Shown here piece after piece: positions 12,388 through 24,237 of a DNA stretch of 64,000 nucleotides (positions within the stretch are counted from its first letter, which is position 1; each line of letters begins with the position of its first letter). The DNA is taken from the NCBI GenBank assembly GCA_902729315.2, contig LR746270.1, forward strand, positions 1,644,501 through 1,708,500. Reading direction: 5' to 3'. Under the pieces are notes generated by a model. The model worked only from the letters and a program-made list of their open reading frames with translations, searched no databases and was not told the origin of the DNA. A program made the translations under genes and the position numbers. This DNA is from Spirodela intermedia (taxonomy: Eukaryota > Streptophyta > Magnoliopsida > Alismatales > Araceae).

Positions 12388-15300
12388 ATGGCATCAAAAC
12401 TTGATTCAACTTCGGCCAATGACTCTCAGCTTGCACAGTCACCTATTGCAAAGTCCATATCTACTAATTCAGCCAACAGTCCTAAAGTCTCCATGTTTGG
12501 AATTAAATCTGGATTTGTCATACCAAAGAATAAATTATCTGGCTCTTTGGTTCCCATCTATCGAGGAGTTAGCAAGGTAGACTCTGGCGATGTAGGAAAG
12601 GAAGAAAATAGTAAGCAAGTTCAGAGGAAAACGCGATGGGGTGTTGATCTGACACAGGATGCATCTGTCAGGAAAGGAAGATCTCTTGCCTATCAGGTAT
12701 TATTCACACTTAATATTTAGTTTCATTCGACTGATATGTTTATTGTTTGTACGAAATCACGGTAAAAATCCACATTCTTTGCACTACATTGTCTAGTTCC
12801 TTTGCTTCTTTACATTTCATTACATGCACCCTTTATCCTTTTAGGTAGTTGCTCTCTTGAATGGGTAAGGCAAATTTATCACACCATGGGTGTAAGGAAG
12901 CATCCCCTTTATCTGGAAACTCGATGCCTCCTTTCATCAATTGGTGTGAAGATGCCATTACCCTTCTTGCGAACATCTCATATAGGAAAGCTTCCCATTC
13001 CAGGTGGCATTAAGTGATATTACTGCCTGTGTGGTGGTACAAATTTTGAGCAGACTAGAGTGGAGCAAATTACACAGCAGCTGAAATCTGGATCCTTGGA
13101 GCTTGGGGAGGATCAAGGCTCACAAACACCAGAACGGTCTTCTAATGTAGATTCTGTTGATCAGTTAAATCTTTCCAAGGTATGTCTCCCATTGAAATGG
13201 GACGGATATGTGATGAATTGCGACTATGATTTTCTCTTTAAATTTCATTTTGGGTATTTTTTGAACGCATACCATTATACTCTACAGTCCCACAATCGTG
13301 AGTCGTTGGAGTTAGAGAAGCGGGAACTCATTGGTAAGTTCGCATTGTCCCTAAGCATCCATATTGTATCGGGAGAAAATAGGTTTTTTCTAACTGTACC
13401 TTCTGGGTTTTCAGGTGAAATATTGCGGCTGAATCCCAACTATAAAGCCCCACCTGATTACAAACCACTTCTGAAAGAGGCCAAAGTTCCCATTTCAGTT
13501 AGTACACTAGACGCCCTTGGAAAATGCTTCCCTTTTATTTTTTTATTATTCTGTCGGACCAATTTATTTCGAAGGCATAGAATATCTCACACTATGTTTT
13601 GTTTGGTATTTTTATTCTTATTTTCACTATTTTGGTTTCACGTGTATTTTATAAAATATCTCACACTAAACAATGGTTTCTAACGTCAGGCAAGAATGAT
13701 CACTTCGTGGCTGGCACACAAATTTAAATAATGTGAGAAATTTTCACTTGACCTGTACGTTTCAGAAAGCCCCATTGACCTAAAATGTGCTGAAGATTAG
13801 TAATACATTAGGATGCTGGCATGGTTATTGTTAATCACCTCCTGGAACAGCTCCATTGCAGCACACGTGTCCTGCTGACTGAATTTTAGGGGTAGGTCAT
13901 TGAATCATTACTGAATTAGTCTGGATTGGTTCAAACACTATCATTGAGTCATTGATCTGTAACTTGTGGTGGATCTTTCTTGGGCAACACAACTTGAATG
14001 CTTCAGTGTTATCTTTCAAACTAGAAAGGCTCCATTTAGGGAATTTTTTGCTAAATGCACATAATTGCGTTAGAATTCTGTTTAATAGCAGAAGGCATGA
14101 GATTGCGTTAGAATTTTTTGCTAAATGCACACAATTTTTATTTGTATATATGCATGCAATTTGTTATGATCAACTACTGCAAATACATCTATTTAGTTGC
14201 AGAACATTTGCCTTGAATATTAAATATCTTTATAAGGATTAGCCCTAGAATGCATTCTAGACGGTTGGCATAATTTATAACCACAAACACGGTGGGGATT
14301 TCATCTTTTTCTTCTCAAACCCAACGTCCATATCGTTGATATTGGGCCTTGGAAAAATAACTAAAAATTAAATCAGCCAAATGCATTTTCGGTGGAATTG
14401 GGTACTTCATTTCCACTTAATTGGCGACGGAAAGGGAAACAATCGCCTAAATCACACAATCGTTGCATTTATTTTATATATACAAACGTAGGTCCATTTT
14501 TTAGGAGTAATTTCTTGCCGTCTTTGATGCCATTATGTTCTGGATTTACATCAAAATTATGTGCGCATCAGCAAATCATTATTTGGTGTACAAGAAACAA
14601 TCATTTCTGTTTTTAGGATAAAATTCATGAACTTTAATAATTACCTGCGATATCCATGATTTCTCTTATTTTGACTTGTCTCTTTATTCCATTGTATAGG
14701 TAAAAGCTCATCCTGGGTACAACTTTATCGGGCTAATATTGGGGCCTGCAAGTAATACCCAGAAACGACTAGAAGAAGTAAGCCTGTATACCTTTGGTAG
14801 ATGTAAACTGTGCCTGATGACGGATCTATCCTTGAGTGATCGATACTCATATTGCTTGTTTAAACTAGGAAACTGGTGCTAAAGTACGTGTATATGGAAC
14901 CAAAAGAACGTCAAGAGAGAAGGTATTACTCTGCTATAGAGGTTTTATAGTCATTGTTTGTGCTTAATGCTGTCTATTTAATCTGCCTTCTATTTCAAGA
15001 TAGCATTGTTCGCAATCTGGGAGAATTCTTTTTCGATTTTGTTCTTGTGCCTTCTGGATTGATAGCATCACCTTCCTAGCTACCGTGAAAAAATCCAGAA
15101 TTCTTTCCCTGGTAGACCTTTTTATTTTGTAATTTTATTTGGCGCACGGCGTTTGATGGAAGCAGAATGTTATATTTTAGTTACAGGGAAACTTTCTTTC
15201 TTTAGTCGCATGTCTGATAACACGAAAAGGCTTTTCTTAATTTCTCCTTTCCGTTTACGAAACCATGAAGCATTTTCTCTTCGTACGAGTTTGCTTGATC

Positions 15301-17762
15301 AGGAAGGTGGGTTTGCTGGTTGGCAGGCGCAAGGCCCTGGTATTAGTGTTGAACATAACTTCTGAATGATAATTTTCCTGCTAAAATCCAGTCAGCATAC
15401 TAGCATCCAACCCCTCACAAAGGAGAAGAAAAAAAGTGCAAGTAAAAGATGAATGTGCCTATGAACTTATTATTTATAATTTACAGCCATTCCAGAATTT
15501 TTTGCCGACGCGTGGGATTCTAAAGTTTAAATTGTCATTTACTCAATTACTCTTTCGTAAATTAGATACTTTTGCTTCTCATTAGGATTGATTATCATTT
15601 TCTTGCCAATTCGTGAGCTGGTTGATCTCAAACAACACAATTCATGATCTCGAAGTGTCAGTATGTAGGTTTCTAAATCCTTTCTTAAACTACCCCATCG
15701 ATTCCCTGCCCAAATCATTGTGGTTAGGAGGTACGCAAGTAAATGATGGTAAATGTTGAGCAAATCTTATACTTCAAACTTTGTTTCTGAGATTAAACTC
15801 AGTGACCGAATATTGTGAAACATGTAATCACATCAACTTGACCATAAAGTGATCCATATTCTGCATGTGCCTGATACAGATGTTATTAGTCCTGTTACAC
15901 TAACTTTTTTGTATCCGTAAGCAGCATGCGACATATGCCCCTTTTTCTTCGTCGTCGTCATTGTTTTGACATGCGAGATGCATTCCTGTGCAGTGTGAAA
16001 TCACTCGGTCAGACGCGGCTGAAGCTCAGGGAATCTACGACGACCTTTACGTCCATATCTTAGCGGATACCTACGAGAAAGTCGACGCTGCGGTCTCTCT
16101 TGTTGAGCTTCTAGTCACTCCCGTATTTGTAAGCAGACCCTCCCCTCTCTCTCTCACCCACAATGTTAGCTTTCCACACAACTTAGATGCCAGCATCCAA
16201 TCCCCTCACACCATTCCATTTTGCAGCCTATTCCTGCAGTTTCAGCTGGGGATGGTGTGGACGATGCCAACCAAAGTCAGAAGGATTCTTCAGTCCCAGC
16301 ACATTCGACGGTCCCTGTCAGCGTGGCCTATCAAGGCGTGGTGCAACCAGCAGTGGCTCCGCCTGCGCACGCTGCCTTGCCCCATTTTCAGCCATATCCT
16401 GGTCCATGGCCTCCTCATTTTCCACCTTATCTTACCTCAGCCCCATCATCTTCTGGGTTCCCTCCAACATCCATCAGCCAATTTCCTCCACCTGCTGTCT
16501 CTGGCCCTGAATCCCACAACATGCAGAATTTCCGGCCGCCTCTGAGTCAACACACTGCACCTTCGGGCCATGGATATCCTCCCATGGGCCCCCAGGCTCC
16601 TCAGTCAACGCCACAGACAAGACCAACCCCAATGATCCCACAATCAGGGCCAGCATCACCTGGGGGCGGATTCCTTTACACTAGTAGGCCGTTGACATCC
16701 ACTACACCACCGCTGCCTCAAAGACCAAATACCATGTTTAGCATGTTTCCTCCCTCGTCTATTCCTCCTCAGATGCCTCATCCTGTGGTTCAACGAGGCA
16801 ATGCTCCTTTCCAACCCGGGCAGAACTTCACTCCCCGGCCTCCCTTCTCTCATCAGCATTCCTCAAAAGCTCCTTCTCATGCTCCTGCACCAGCCATGGG
16901 GTCGTCGGCTACACCCACATTTATGCCGCCTGGTCGGGTGCCCTCTCTGTCTCCTCGCCCATTCTCTGTGTCATCATCAGCATCCTTACCGGCAATTACA
17001 AGCCCTTCACCATATCCATTAGTGCAGACCCAAACTCAGCCAGTTCCTTTCTCCACCACGAGGCCACCGGTGCCGGTGTCCTCCATAGCCGCTGCACCGT
17101 CGGTTGCTCCGCCGTCTCAGCTGACTGTTCCTGCCGTCTCTGGGCAGCCTGCAATGGGCGGCTTCTTCCCCCTGAAACCATCTGTTAGCGTCCTGCCGAT
17201 CACCTCGCCGAAGCCTCAGCACCTGAGCCTCGGAGACTTCACCTTCCAGCCACACAGAGCGTCCTCTCCCATGCCCAGCCCTCACTCCGCACCTCCGAAC
17301 AACCCTAGCCCCGCCGCCCAGCTACCACCACTATTTGCCCCAGCGCCACAGCAGCCGTCCTTCCGCCCCGCCGCCCCAAACCTAGGGATGATGATGCCGG
17401 GCCCTCTCCGGCAACCTCCTCCGGCTTCTGTTGGCCTCCCCTTCTCTGCCAATCCAGCAAATATGTTAGCCTCCACAAGGCTTCCTTCCTTCTCCAATGC
17501 CGGCCCTTTGAGCTCCTCCCAGGTAGATGTGGGAAGAAACTTTCTCCCCGCACCTCCCAGCGGCCTACCGGGGTCTGCGCCGTCGCGGGCCGCCGCCTTG
17601 ATCCAAGCCCACGGGCAGCAGGGTCCGTCCCCCCCCGTGCGGCCGCCCCACGGTTACGTCCCCTTCTCTCCGATTTCCATCCCTCCGACACTCCCTCGGC
17701 CGCAGGGAGGCGGCGGGGATCCGGAGTACGAGGACCTGATGGCTTCTGTGGGGGTTAAGTGA
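12388..17762 (+). CDS. SF1/branchpoint-binding-like KH-domain protein
   Basis: Exons 12388-12696, 13054-13179, 13288-13333, 13415-13497, 14700-14777, 14869-14922, 15994-16128 and 16227-17762 join in phase to 788 residues. Residues about 80-188 match the SF1/BBP helix-hairpin region: [15 protein letters not shown], then [15 protein letters not shown] and KAPPDYK. Residues 189-277 form the KH/QUA2-like RNA-binding domain, with [10 protein letters not shown] and [19 protein letters not shown]. The remaining 511 residues are low-complexity, rich in Pro, Ser and Gln. SF1 proteins recognise the intron branchpoint in the nucleus. This one has no visible zinc knuckle or RRM, so it belongs to the shorter plant SF1-like group, and its exact role is inference. 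The KH GxxG loop reads GPAS. The last exon is much more GC-rich than the 5' exons. Confidence 0.88.
14036..14137 (+). repeat. Short direct repeat inside an SF1-like intron
   Basis: Two copies of GAATTTTTTGCTAAATGCAC, each next to ATTGCGTTAGAATT, lie about 76 bp apart within the intron 13498-14699. They look like a small local duplication. No function is evident. Confidence 0.6.
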
Positions 17763-17993
17763 GCCGTAATTTTCCTGGCTTTTTTATTGTACTTGATCTA
17801 ACTTGTTAGTGTTGATGTAGTTTCAGCGCAGGCTGATCTATGATCCATGATATGAGAGAGCAGATGAACCAGGAACTTGTGATCAGCTGACTAGTTTTGC
17901 AGGAGATCTCTCTTCTTTTTTTAATGTTCGTTGGGGTTTATATATTGTGTGTGATGAGGAAGGGGGAAAGGAAAAGAAGAGGAAAAAAAGAAG

Positions 17994-19482
17994 CTAGCTT
18001 TCTTCGTCTTCTTCCCCCTTTGTCAAAGTTGGGGGAGGATAGGGGAGGGTAACGATATGGTTGTGCGCCACCGTGCCGAGCCAGAGCTTGCCGTCCACCT
18101 CGCGGACCTCGCTGACGAGCTTGGCCACCTTGCCGTGCCTGTCCTGGAGCACCTCCAGGGTGGCCCCGTCTCCGCCGAGGAGGGTCAGCACGGTGTACAT
18201 CTTCATCCCCACCAGCTTTGCCAGGAAGCTCAGCCGGAGGGGCAGCCGGAAGTAGACGCTCCTCAGCCATGGATTTCGGGAGAGGAAGTCCGCCGTCGGC
18301 GTCCTGCAGCAGTCGATGGCCACCCAGAATCCCCCTTTTCCGTTCCCCCGCACGTTGTCAGGGTAACCCGGCAGGTTCGCGAACACCTCCACCTTCCCCG
18401 CCGCCGGCCCAGCCAGCCAGTACCTCATCACCCTGCCGCCGGAATTAAGGGCCTGCGATTAGGGTTTTCACGAGGAAGAAGAGGAGGTGGGTGGGTGGGT
18501 GGGTGGCGCTTCGCTTGGCTTGCCTGCAGTTGGTCGTCTCGGCGAAGAGGAGGAAGGTCTGGTCTTCCGATAGCTGCACTCCGTTGGCGAAGGCCAGCCC
18601 GGTGAGCAGGACGTGGGTTGTCCTCGTCGGCGGGTCGTACCTCAGCAGCCTCCCCGTGGCCTCCCCTTCCAGCAGTATGAGGAAATGGTTCCTGCTCCGA
18701 CGAGCCACCACCGCCGGTGAGAGGAGGAGAAAGCGAAGTGGGAAGGGTTTGAGGACTCTCTCACCTTCTGGTGTATCTGGCGCTGGTGTCGGTGAAGTAG
18801 ACGGACCCATTGCGGTGGACGTCGAGGTCGTTGGCGAAGAGGATGCGCTTCCCCTGCGCGTGGGTGGCCAGCGGGGTGGCGACGCCGCCGCCACGCCCGA
18901 CGACCATGAGCCCGTGGTAGGCGTCGGCTATGTACAGCTCCCCCGTCTTCCTGTCGAACCGCATGCCGAGGGGCCTCCCGCAGAGTTCCTCCTTCCCGTG
19001 CTGCTTCCTCGTCGTCGAGGCCTCGCCGCTCCCGCACTCCTCCTCCGACCTTCACATGCCCGCGGCCGCCACCGCTGCGTTAGACTACCGGGCGGCAGAA
19101 GGAAGAAGGAGGAGGAGGCTCACCAGTTTCCAGTGACGAGGGCGAAGGTCTCCCACCCTGCGGCGTCGCCCATCCAGCGGACGACGCGGCCGTCGGCGAG
19201 GCCGGTGTATGGCCCCCGCCCGTCGAGGTCAAACTCCATGGACTCGGGGCCGAAGACCTCGCCGGCGAACTCCCGCCTCCCTGCACGCAGCCGCCCCTCC
19301 CGGTCCCCCCGCCACCCCGTCATCACCTCCGCGTAAGGCGCGATGTCGTGCTTGACGGGCCTGAACTCGTGCTGTCCCAAGGGACCCAGCCGGAGCGGGT
19401 CCAGGAAGACGAGGCCCGCCGCCAGCAGGAAGAAGAACAGCGCCGGCCGCTGCAGGCCCCCGTCTTCCCCCAAGATCCCCAT
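17994..19482 (-). CDS. Strictosidine synthase-like protein (APMAP type)
   Basis: Minus-strand exons 19482-19124, 19049-18765, 18691-18524 and 18432-17994 give 416 residues. The order matches plant SSL proteins: a membrane anchor near residues 13-30, EFRPVKHDIAPY, then FGPESMEFDLDGRGPYTGLA, CGRPLGMRFDRKTGELYIAD, FANDLDVHRNGSVYFTDTS, LLEGEATGRLLRYDP, RVMRYWLAGPAAGKVEVFAN and the closing GTVAHNHI. The fold is a six-bladed beta-propeller. Most plant SSL relatives are endomembrane or secreted hydrolase-like proteins without alkaloid function, so a role in alkaloid synthesis should not be assumed. An in-frame ATG at 19584 would add 34 residues; the start at 19482 was chosen because family members begin just before the anchor. 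The third intron has a GC donor (CAG then GCAAGC, 18523-18522). Introns are only 73-91 bp. Confidence 0.92.
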
Positions 19483-19814
19483 GACCCTGCAGCAGCTCTG
19501 AGAAGACCACCCTCTCCGGCCCGGAATATATCGACACCACCAGAGGACGAAGAAGAAGATGATGATGATGAGGAAGAAGGCCATAGTTTCTGCGTGAGGG
19601 AGGGTGAGGGTGGACGGTAGGTCAGTTTCTCGCTAATCCCTTCTACCCTGCACCCTGCCTTGTCCTGTTTCCCAACCAAACCCACCCCCAGGAGCCCCAC
19701 TCTCCGATGGTCTTCTTCCTCCGGTCTCCATGTGCAGCGACGACGGAGGTTTCCACCGACGTACAGATACTTGAAAGGTAAGTGCGACAGTGACAGTGAT
19801 GTTAAGGGCATCGA

Positions 19815-20055
19815 GGCCCATTTACGAAGGCCCGTTTATTGTCAGTTAGGCCCAGTTTCCTAAAATTATGGGCCTGGGCTTCTATAATCAACCAGAATGC
19901 CCGGCTGGCGGTCACGAAGACGTATCACAAGAAAACCTGACACGTGGAGATAAGATCGACGGTCGCGTCCTTGTCAATCACCGCCCACTGGGTTTCGAAT
20001 CTAGCGGCGACATACCAGATTAGCCCCTCGAGCTGGCATCTCCTCCCCTATATGT
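19815..20055. promoter_or_regulatory. Shared upstream region with clustered site II elements
   Basis: The 658 bp between the divergent SSL-like and BPS1-like starts holds four site-II-type motifs in about 65 bp: GGCCCA at 19815-19820 and 19849-19854, TGGGCC at 19869-19874 and TGGGCT at 19875-19880. A TATATGTAAA sequence near 20048 lies about 90 bp before the BPS1-like ATG and could be its TATA box. Action on both genes is inferred from spacing only. Confidence 0.45.
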
Positions 20056-20140
20056 AAACGGTCACTAACACGTTACCCTTGTTCTCCATCTCCTGCTGAT
20101 TCTGATTCTCTCTCTACTTCTGTTGTTGTTGCTGTTCCTG

Positions 20141-21088
20141 ATGTACCTCCACCTGCGGCCACTCCCTCTCATGGGTGCCTCCCCCCCCGGGAAGCCCCCC
20201 CCCCGTCCCTCCGGCGAAGCTCTCCCCCTCCTACTCTTCCAAACCTTCGAAGAATCCCTCGTCTGCAAGCTCAAGTCCCTGAACCCCACCAGCTCCGGCA
20301 ACGGTGGCGGCGAAGGGCCGGCCGCCTCCTTCCCTTACCTCTCTCGCGCCGTCGGAGTTTTGTCCTCTGCCCACCGTCTCTTGGAATCGCTCTTCTCTGA
20401 CCCCTTCCTGTCCGGCTCCGACGAGGCCGCCGTCGCCGCCTACCTCGGTGACAGCCTCAGGCTCTTGGACCTCTGCAACTCCCTCTCCGAGGAGATCCAG
20501 CGACTCCGCCGCGGTCGGCTTCTGCTGCTCTTCGCCGTCCAGCTCCTGTCTTCTCCCACGCCGACGAAAGTTCGTAAGGCCCGAGAGGTTCTCAACCAGT
20601 GGGAGGGTTCCTCATCAGGAAGGCTGGTGCTGCGGCTTACGCGGCGGGAAGCGCCGGTGACGCCGCTGGGACGGGCCGTCTACGCCGTGGAAGCGGTCTC
20701 TGCGCTGGTCGCCGGGTTTTGGGTCTCGTCCCTCGGCGGCGGCGCCGCCCATCTCGCCGCCGTGGCGGAGGTTCCGCGGGAGTTTCCGTGGGCCAAAGCC
20801 TTCAACGAGCTCCGGGCCGCCGCTCTTTCCTGCTCCGTCGGTGGGTGGCCGGCGGAGGGCGTAGACGCCGCCGTGCGGCGTCTCTCTCAGATCATCACCG
20901 AGCCCGCCCGCGAGGAGGAGCAGCTGCGCAGCTCCGTGAAGGAGCTAGCGAGGGCAACAGAGGGGCTAACGGAGGGGTTAGATTCTCTCGGCGGCGCCGC
21001 CGAGTCTCTGTTCCGTGGGGTCCTTCGCGTGAGGAACACGGCTCTCCAGGGCTACCGTCTCCTCCCGAAGAAGTGTTCGATCAAATAA
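20141..21088 (+). CDS. BYPASS1-related protein (BPS1/ROH1-like)
   Basis: A single exon encodes 315 residues from the ATG at 20141; a second in-frame ATG at 20171 would give 305. Family features include TFEESLVCKLKSLNP near the N-terminus, a helical YLGDSLRLLDLCNSLSEEIQ segment and RGRLLLLFAVQLL. The C-terminal third is helical and heptad-rich (RSSVKELARATEGLTEGLDS). BPS1 in Arabidopsis limits production of a root-derived signal that arrests shoot growth; its biochemistry is unresolved, so the function here is transferred only at family level. The gene is very GC-rich. It converges on the bHLH gene, with only 111 bp between the two stop codons. Confidence 0.85.
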   Translation: MYLHLRPLPLMGASPPGKPPPRPSGEALPLLLFQTFEESLVCKLKSLNPTSSGNGGGEGPAASFPYLSRAVGVLSSAHRLLESLFSDPFLSGSDEAAVAAYLGDSLRLLDLCNSLSEEIQRLRRGRLLLLFAVQLLSSPTPTKVRKAREVLNQWEGSSSGRLVLRLTRREAPVTPLGRAVYAVEAVSALVAGFWVSSLGGGAAHLAAVAEVPREFPWAKAFNELRAAALSCSVGGWPAEGVDAAVRRLSQIITEPAREEEQLRSSVKELARATEGLTEGLDSLGGAAESLFRGVLRVRNTALQGYRLLPKKCSIK

Positions 21089-21199
21089 TTCCCACCATTA
21101 GAAGCTGAGGTCAAATCCGCCTACGAATTCAGGGGAATCGCCATTTCTGCAACAGCCCACCTCGAGGGGACCTCTATCCAAGAACATCCTATGCTTTTT

Positions 21200-21747
21200 C
21201 TACGCATTGGGAGGCCAGAGCCTGGTGTCCTGGCTGGTGTCCACAGCATGGCGGGGCAGCCATGGCCACAGTGAGACTCCCGGATACAGAAGATACGGCG
21301 TGGTGGTGGTCTTCGCCGGAGCAGGATCTTGAGCTTTGATCTGTCGCTCCAGCTTCTCCTTGTCCGCCTTCAGTCTCAGCTTCTCATCGCGGAGCTCGTT
21401 CTTCTCCGCCTGTCGACAACAGTCCAGAGGAAGAAGAAGCTGGTCACGGAAGATTAACCTTACCCAATGAATGTATCTGAAACTCTACAGATGTTGTAAA
21501 AATTATATATTGATAAATAAAAACGGCAAGGATACCTTCAGATCTTTGATCGCATCTTGAAGATTTTCATTCGATTCCTTGAGTTGCCTCGCTTCATGCC
21601 TCAATTGCTCAAGAACGCGAGCTGCGTCGCTCAAGATGCTAGCTTTATCTGATCTCGGAAGCCTCCCCGGCTCGAGTACAGCGCTCAGTTCTTCAAACCT
21701 GGGAGAAGGAACATAAGTACCAGCGAACTCCTCATGACTCCAACCCC

Positions 21748-21801
<54 letters not shown>

Positions 21802-22891
21802 CCTGTCGTTCAGCTTATCTCTCCTTATTTTCTCCCTGCAAGCTTTTGAGCTCGGTTCAATCAACAGCGCTCTTTTGGCTCTGCGAGGATATCAGTGACA
21901 ACCCGATATCATGAACTGAACTGCCCTGGAAAACATCCTCACATATACCCGAATATTACTCATGTTATATGCACACGGGATTATCGAATAATATCTGATC
22001 TGGGAAACAAATACCAGCGGAGTAATGCGGACAAGAGGGCTCAAAGATGGGAGCAAATGGGGAAGAAAGGGAGGCCATTTTCTCCGCCGAAATCGGTATC
22101 CGATATCCGGAAAACCCTAAACAGCCGCGGATAGAGATTCAATCAGATCCAACCAAGAAACCGGAAGTTGTTTTTCTTTTTCTTTTTCTTTTTTTTTTAC
22201 AGAGAAACGAAATCTAATAAATGTTTAGATCAGAGAGTAAACACTGATTCCATTAGAAAGGGATCATCCCCACGGATCCTTCTCTAGAAAGCAGAGACCT
22301 CCGCATGTTTAAGACAGCATTCGTGTAGAAAAGTATTCACCCGGGAGAGATTAAGACGAACCCAACAAAAAGGCGCCATGGATGTTTAGATTCTTGGAAC
22401 CCTCCGCATGTTTAAGAATCAGATTCGATGTGCAAAGAAAAATCATGATCAGAAAATGTACCTTTTTCTTCGGCCTGTCTGGCGTGGTCCGCCGCGATCT
22501 ACGTCCGAGCTCTCAATCGACAGCCTGATACACAGTTGAGTCGCATAATCCGATCAGGTCTTTTGTCAATCACTGCCATATGCATTCCCCAATGGATTTT
22601 GGTTCGGGTCGGCTTGAGCCGACGAAGGATACTAGGAGTTCATGATCGGCTATGCAAAACCCTAGAGGATTGATGCATGTTGAGTCATCAGAGAGATGGG
22701 AAGAGAGCGATAAATGATCCAATCGAATTCTAGGTTGTCGACGAGAACCAACGCCATTGAAGCGGGGACATGGGGAAGCAGGGGTTCTGGTACCCTGAGG
22801 CAGGGAGCAGATCGGCAAAGCCGTCGAGGGTCCACCGGAGCTCCCCGTCCGATTCTCCGGCGACGTCGTCAAACCAGGCGTAGTCTTCCAT
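21200..22891 (-). CDS. bHLH transcription factor, clade IVc (ILR3-like)
   Basis: Five exons, 22891-22794, 22524-22462, 21880-21803, 21698-21536 and 21409-21200, join in phase to 203 residues, and five exons is normal for this clade. The N-terminus is acidic (MEDYAWFDDVAGESDGEL). A basic region follows with SSKACREKIRRDKLNDRF at residues 64-81, then the helix-loop-helix FEELSAVLEPGRLPRSDKAS and a leucine-zipper-like coiled coil through AEKNELRDEKLRLKADKEKL. The tail YPGVSLW, then AVDTSQDTRLWPPNA, is diagnostic of ILR3/bHLH115. In Arabidopsis such factors act in the nucleus upstream of the iron-deficiency response. The third intron starts with GC (ACAG then GCACTC, 21802-21801) and has a (GA)n tract beside it. 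Exon 2, only 63 nt, is supported mainly by phase and by its basic RRKR end. Confidence 0.9.
21752..21799 (+). repeat. (GA)n microsatellite
   Basis: About 24 GA units lie inside the third bHLH intron, reading as (CT)n on the coding strand directly after its non-canonical GC donor. A pyrimidine tract of this length next to a splice site could influence splicing. Confidence 0.95.
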
Positions 22892-23838
22892 CGAACTAGT
22901 TCCCTTGCTTTCAGAGAGACCAGAGATGGAGGAGAGAGAGAGAACTTCTCGGAGGGAGAGGGGGAGGGGGAGGGGCAGGATGAGGATTCGAGAGACGAGC
23001 AGAGATGGAGACCGGTGAGGTATCAAACGGGAGGCTGGAAGCGGAGTTCGTGGGTCGGTGGGGATGAGGAAAGCGAGCGGGCGGCGCGCCAAGAGGAGGA
23101 ATCCGAACCGACCGAAGAACTCGTTTTCAAGACGCAGTGGCGGAGACGACCACCACGATGAGGAGGAATTTCTCGTGACGTGTGAGGAGGCGGCGGCGTA
23201 CATGAACGCTTACGTCATCGTTCCGCGCGAGACGGCGGAATCCCGCGAAGTCAGTTTTCAGTTTTCTTTCCGCGATCAGATAAGAACAGTGCGATCGGAC
23301 CATTATTCCATAAAAGTGTTTGATCTTTTAACCCAGATAAGAACGGGAATTTTTTTTCAAGAAAATTTCAAACCCAGAAAGAAGGACACTGGGAACGGGC
23401 CTCCCTTCTCCAGCGCTGCCCACCTTGCGTCCTCCAGCTGTCCGTCCCCCACCTCCACCCCCAACCTCAGGCAGTCCCCATGCCTAGGGAGAGGTGGGAA
23501 AAGGGTGGCGGCGGGCACGGAGGAGGATGTTCGGCGCATGGGGGACCTCCGGGGCCGGAACCCACGTCTCCGGGGGATGAGTTTGCGGCGCCTCCGAGGA
23601 CGGCGAGGTTGAATTCGAAGAGGGTCAATATTGGATTAGGTCAATTTAATCCAAAAGACGAATTTTTAGTTGACCCAGTCTGATCTTACTCGCAGTAAAA
23701 AAATTCTGAAATTCTTCTCGGCTCTCCTACTTTATGACCAGAATAACCCTCCACTTAGGGATAACGGAGAGCGATCGACGAGAGAGAGAGAGAGAGAGAG
23801 AGAGAGGGCGGGGGCTCACACTCGCATCCAGGGAAGAA
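22892..23838. other. Divergent upstream region of the bHLH and STR8-like genes
   Basis: No separate gene is supported. On the minus strand the frame upstream of the bHLH ATG stays open to an ATG at 23203, most likely untranslated leader. The forward frame at 23.06-23.61 kb is GC-driven. A (GA)n tract lies at about 23778-23806, just before the STR8-like ATG. Confidence 0.5.
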
Positions 23839-24194
23839 ATGGGGATCCCTGGCTGTAGGGGGAGAGAGGTTGCAGTTCTAACCGGCTCAGATTCCTCTCT
23901 TTCGCGGAGGCGGTGCCCGCTTCCTCTGCGGAGGCCGCTCGTCGTCACCGTGAGGGCTCTCCCCCTGCGGACGTCTCTGGTCTGTCCAGGGAGGCTCGAG
24001 GCCTTGTGCTCTCAGCAATGGCGGAAGCAGCAGCGAGTAGCGCGGTTCTGTGCGGCCAGTGGGCTCCCATCTTCTGAGGGTTACGATGGCGGACAGCCGG
24101 CTGATGAAGACTTCTTGGTCGTCAATTTCTATCACTTCGTCCCCATTCAGAGCCCAGAGGCAGAAGTCTCCAACCACCTCATGTTCCTCCAGGT

Positions 24195-24237
<43 letters not shown>

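Noticed and set aside
18057-18605. Forward frames opposite the SSL-like exons
   Set aside because: They are shadows of the minus-strand SSL-like coding sequence, whose conserved motifs are clear.
22730-22793. Reading the first bHLH exon through to the stop after WRWFSSTT
   Set aside because: A donor at 22793 keeps the phase into the next exons and leads to the bHLH domain; reading on gives an unrelated short tail.
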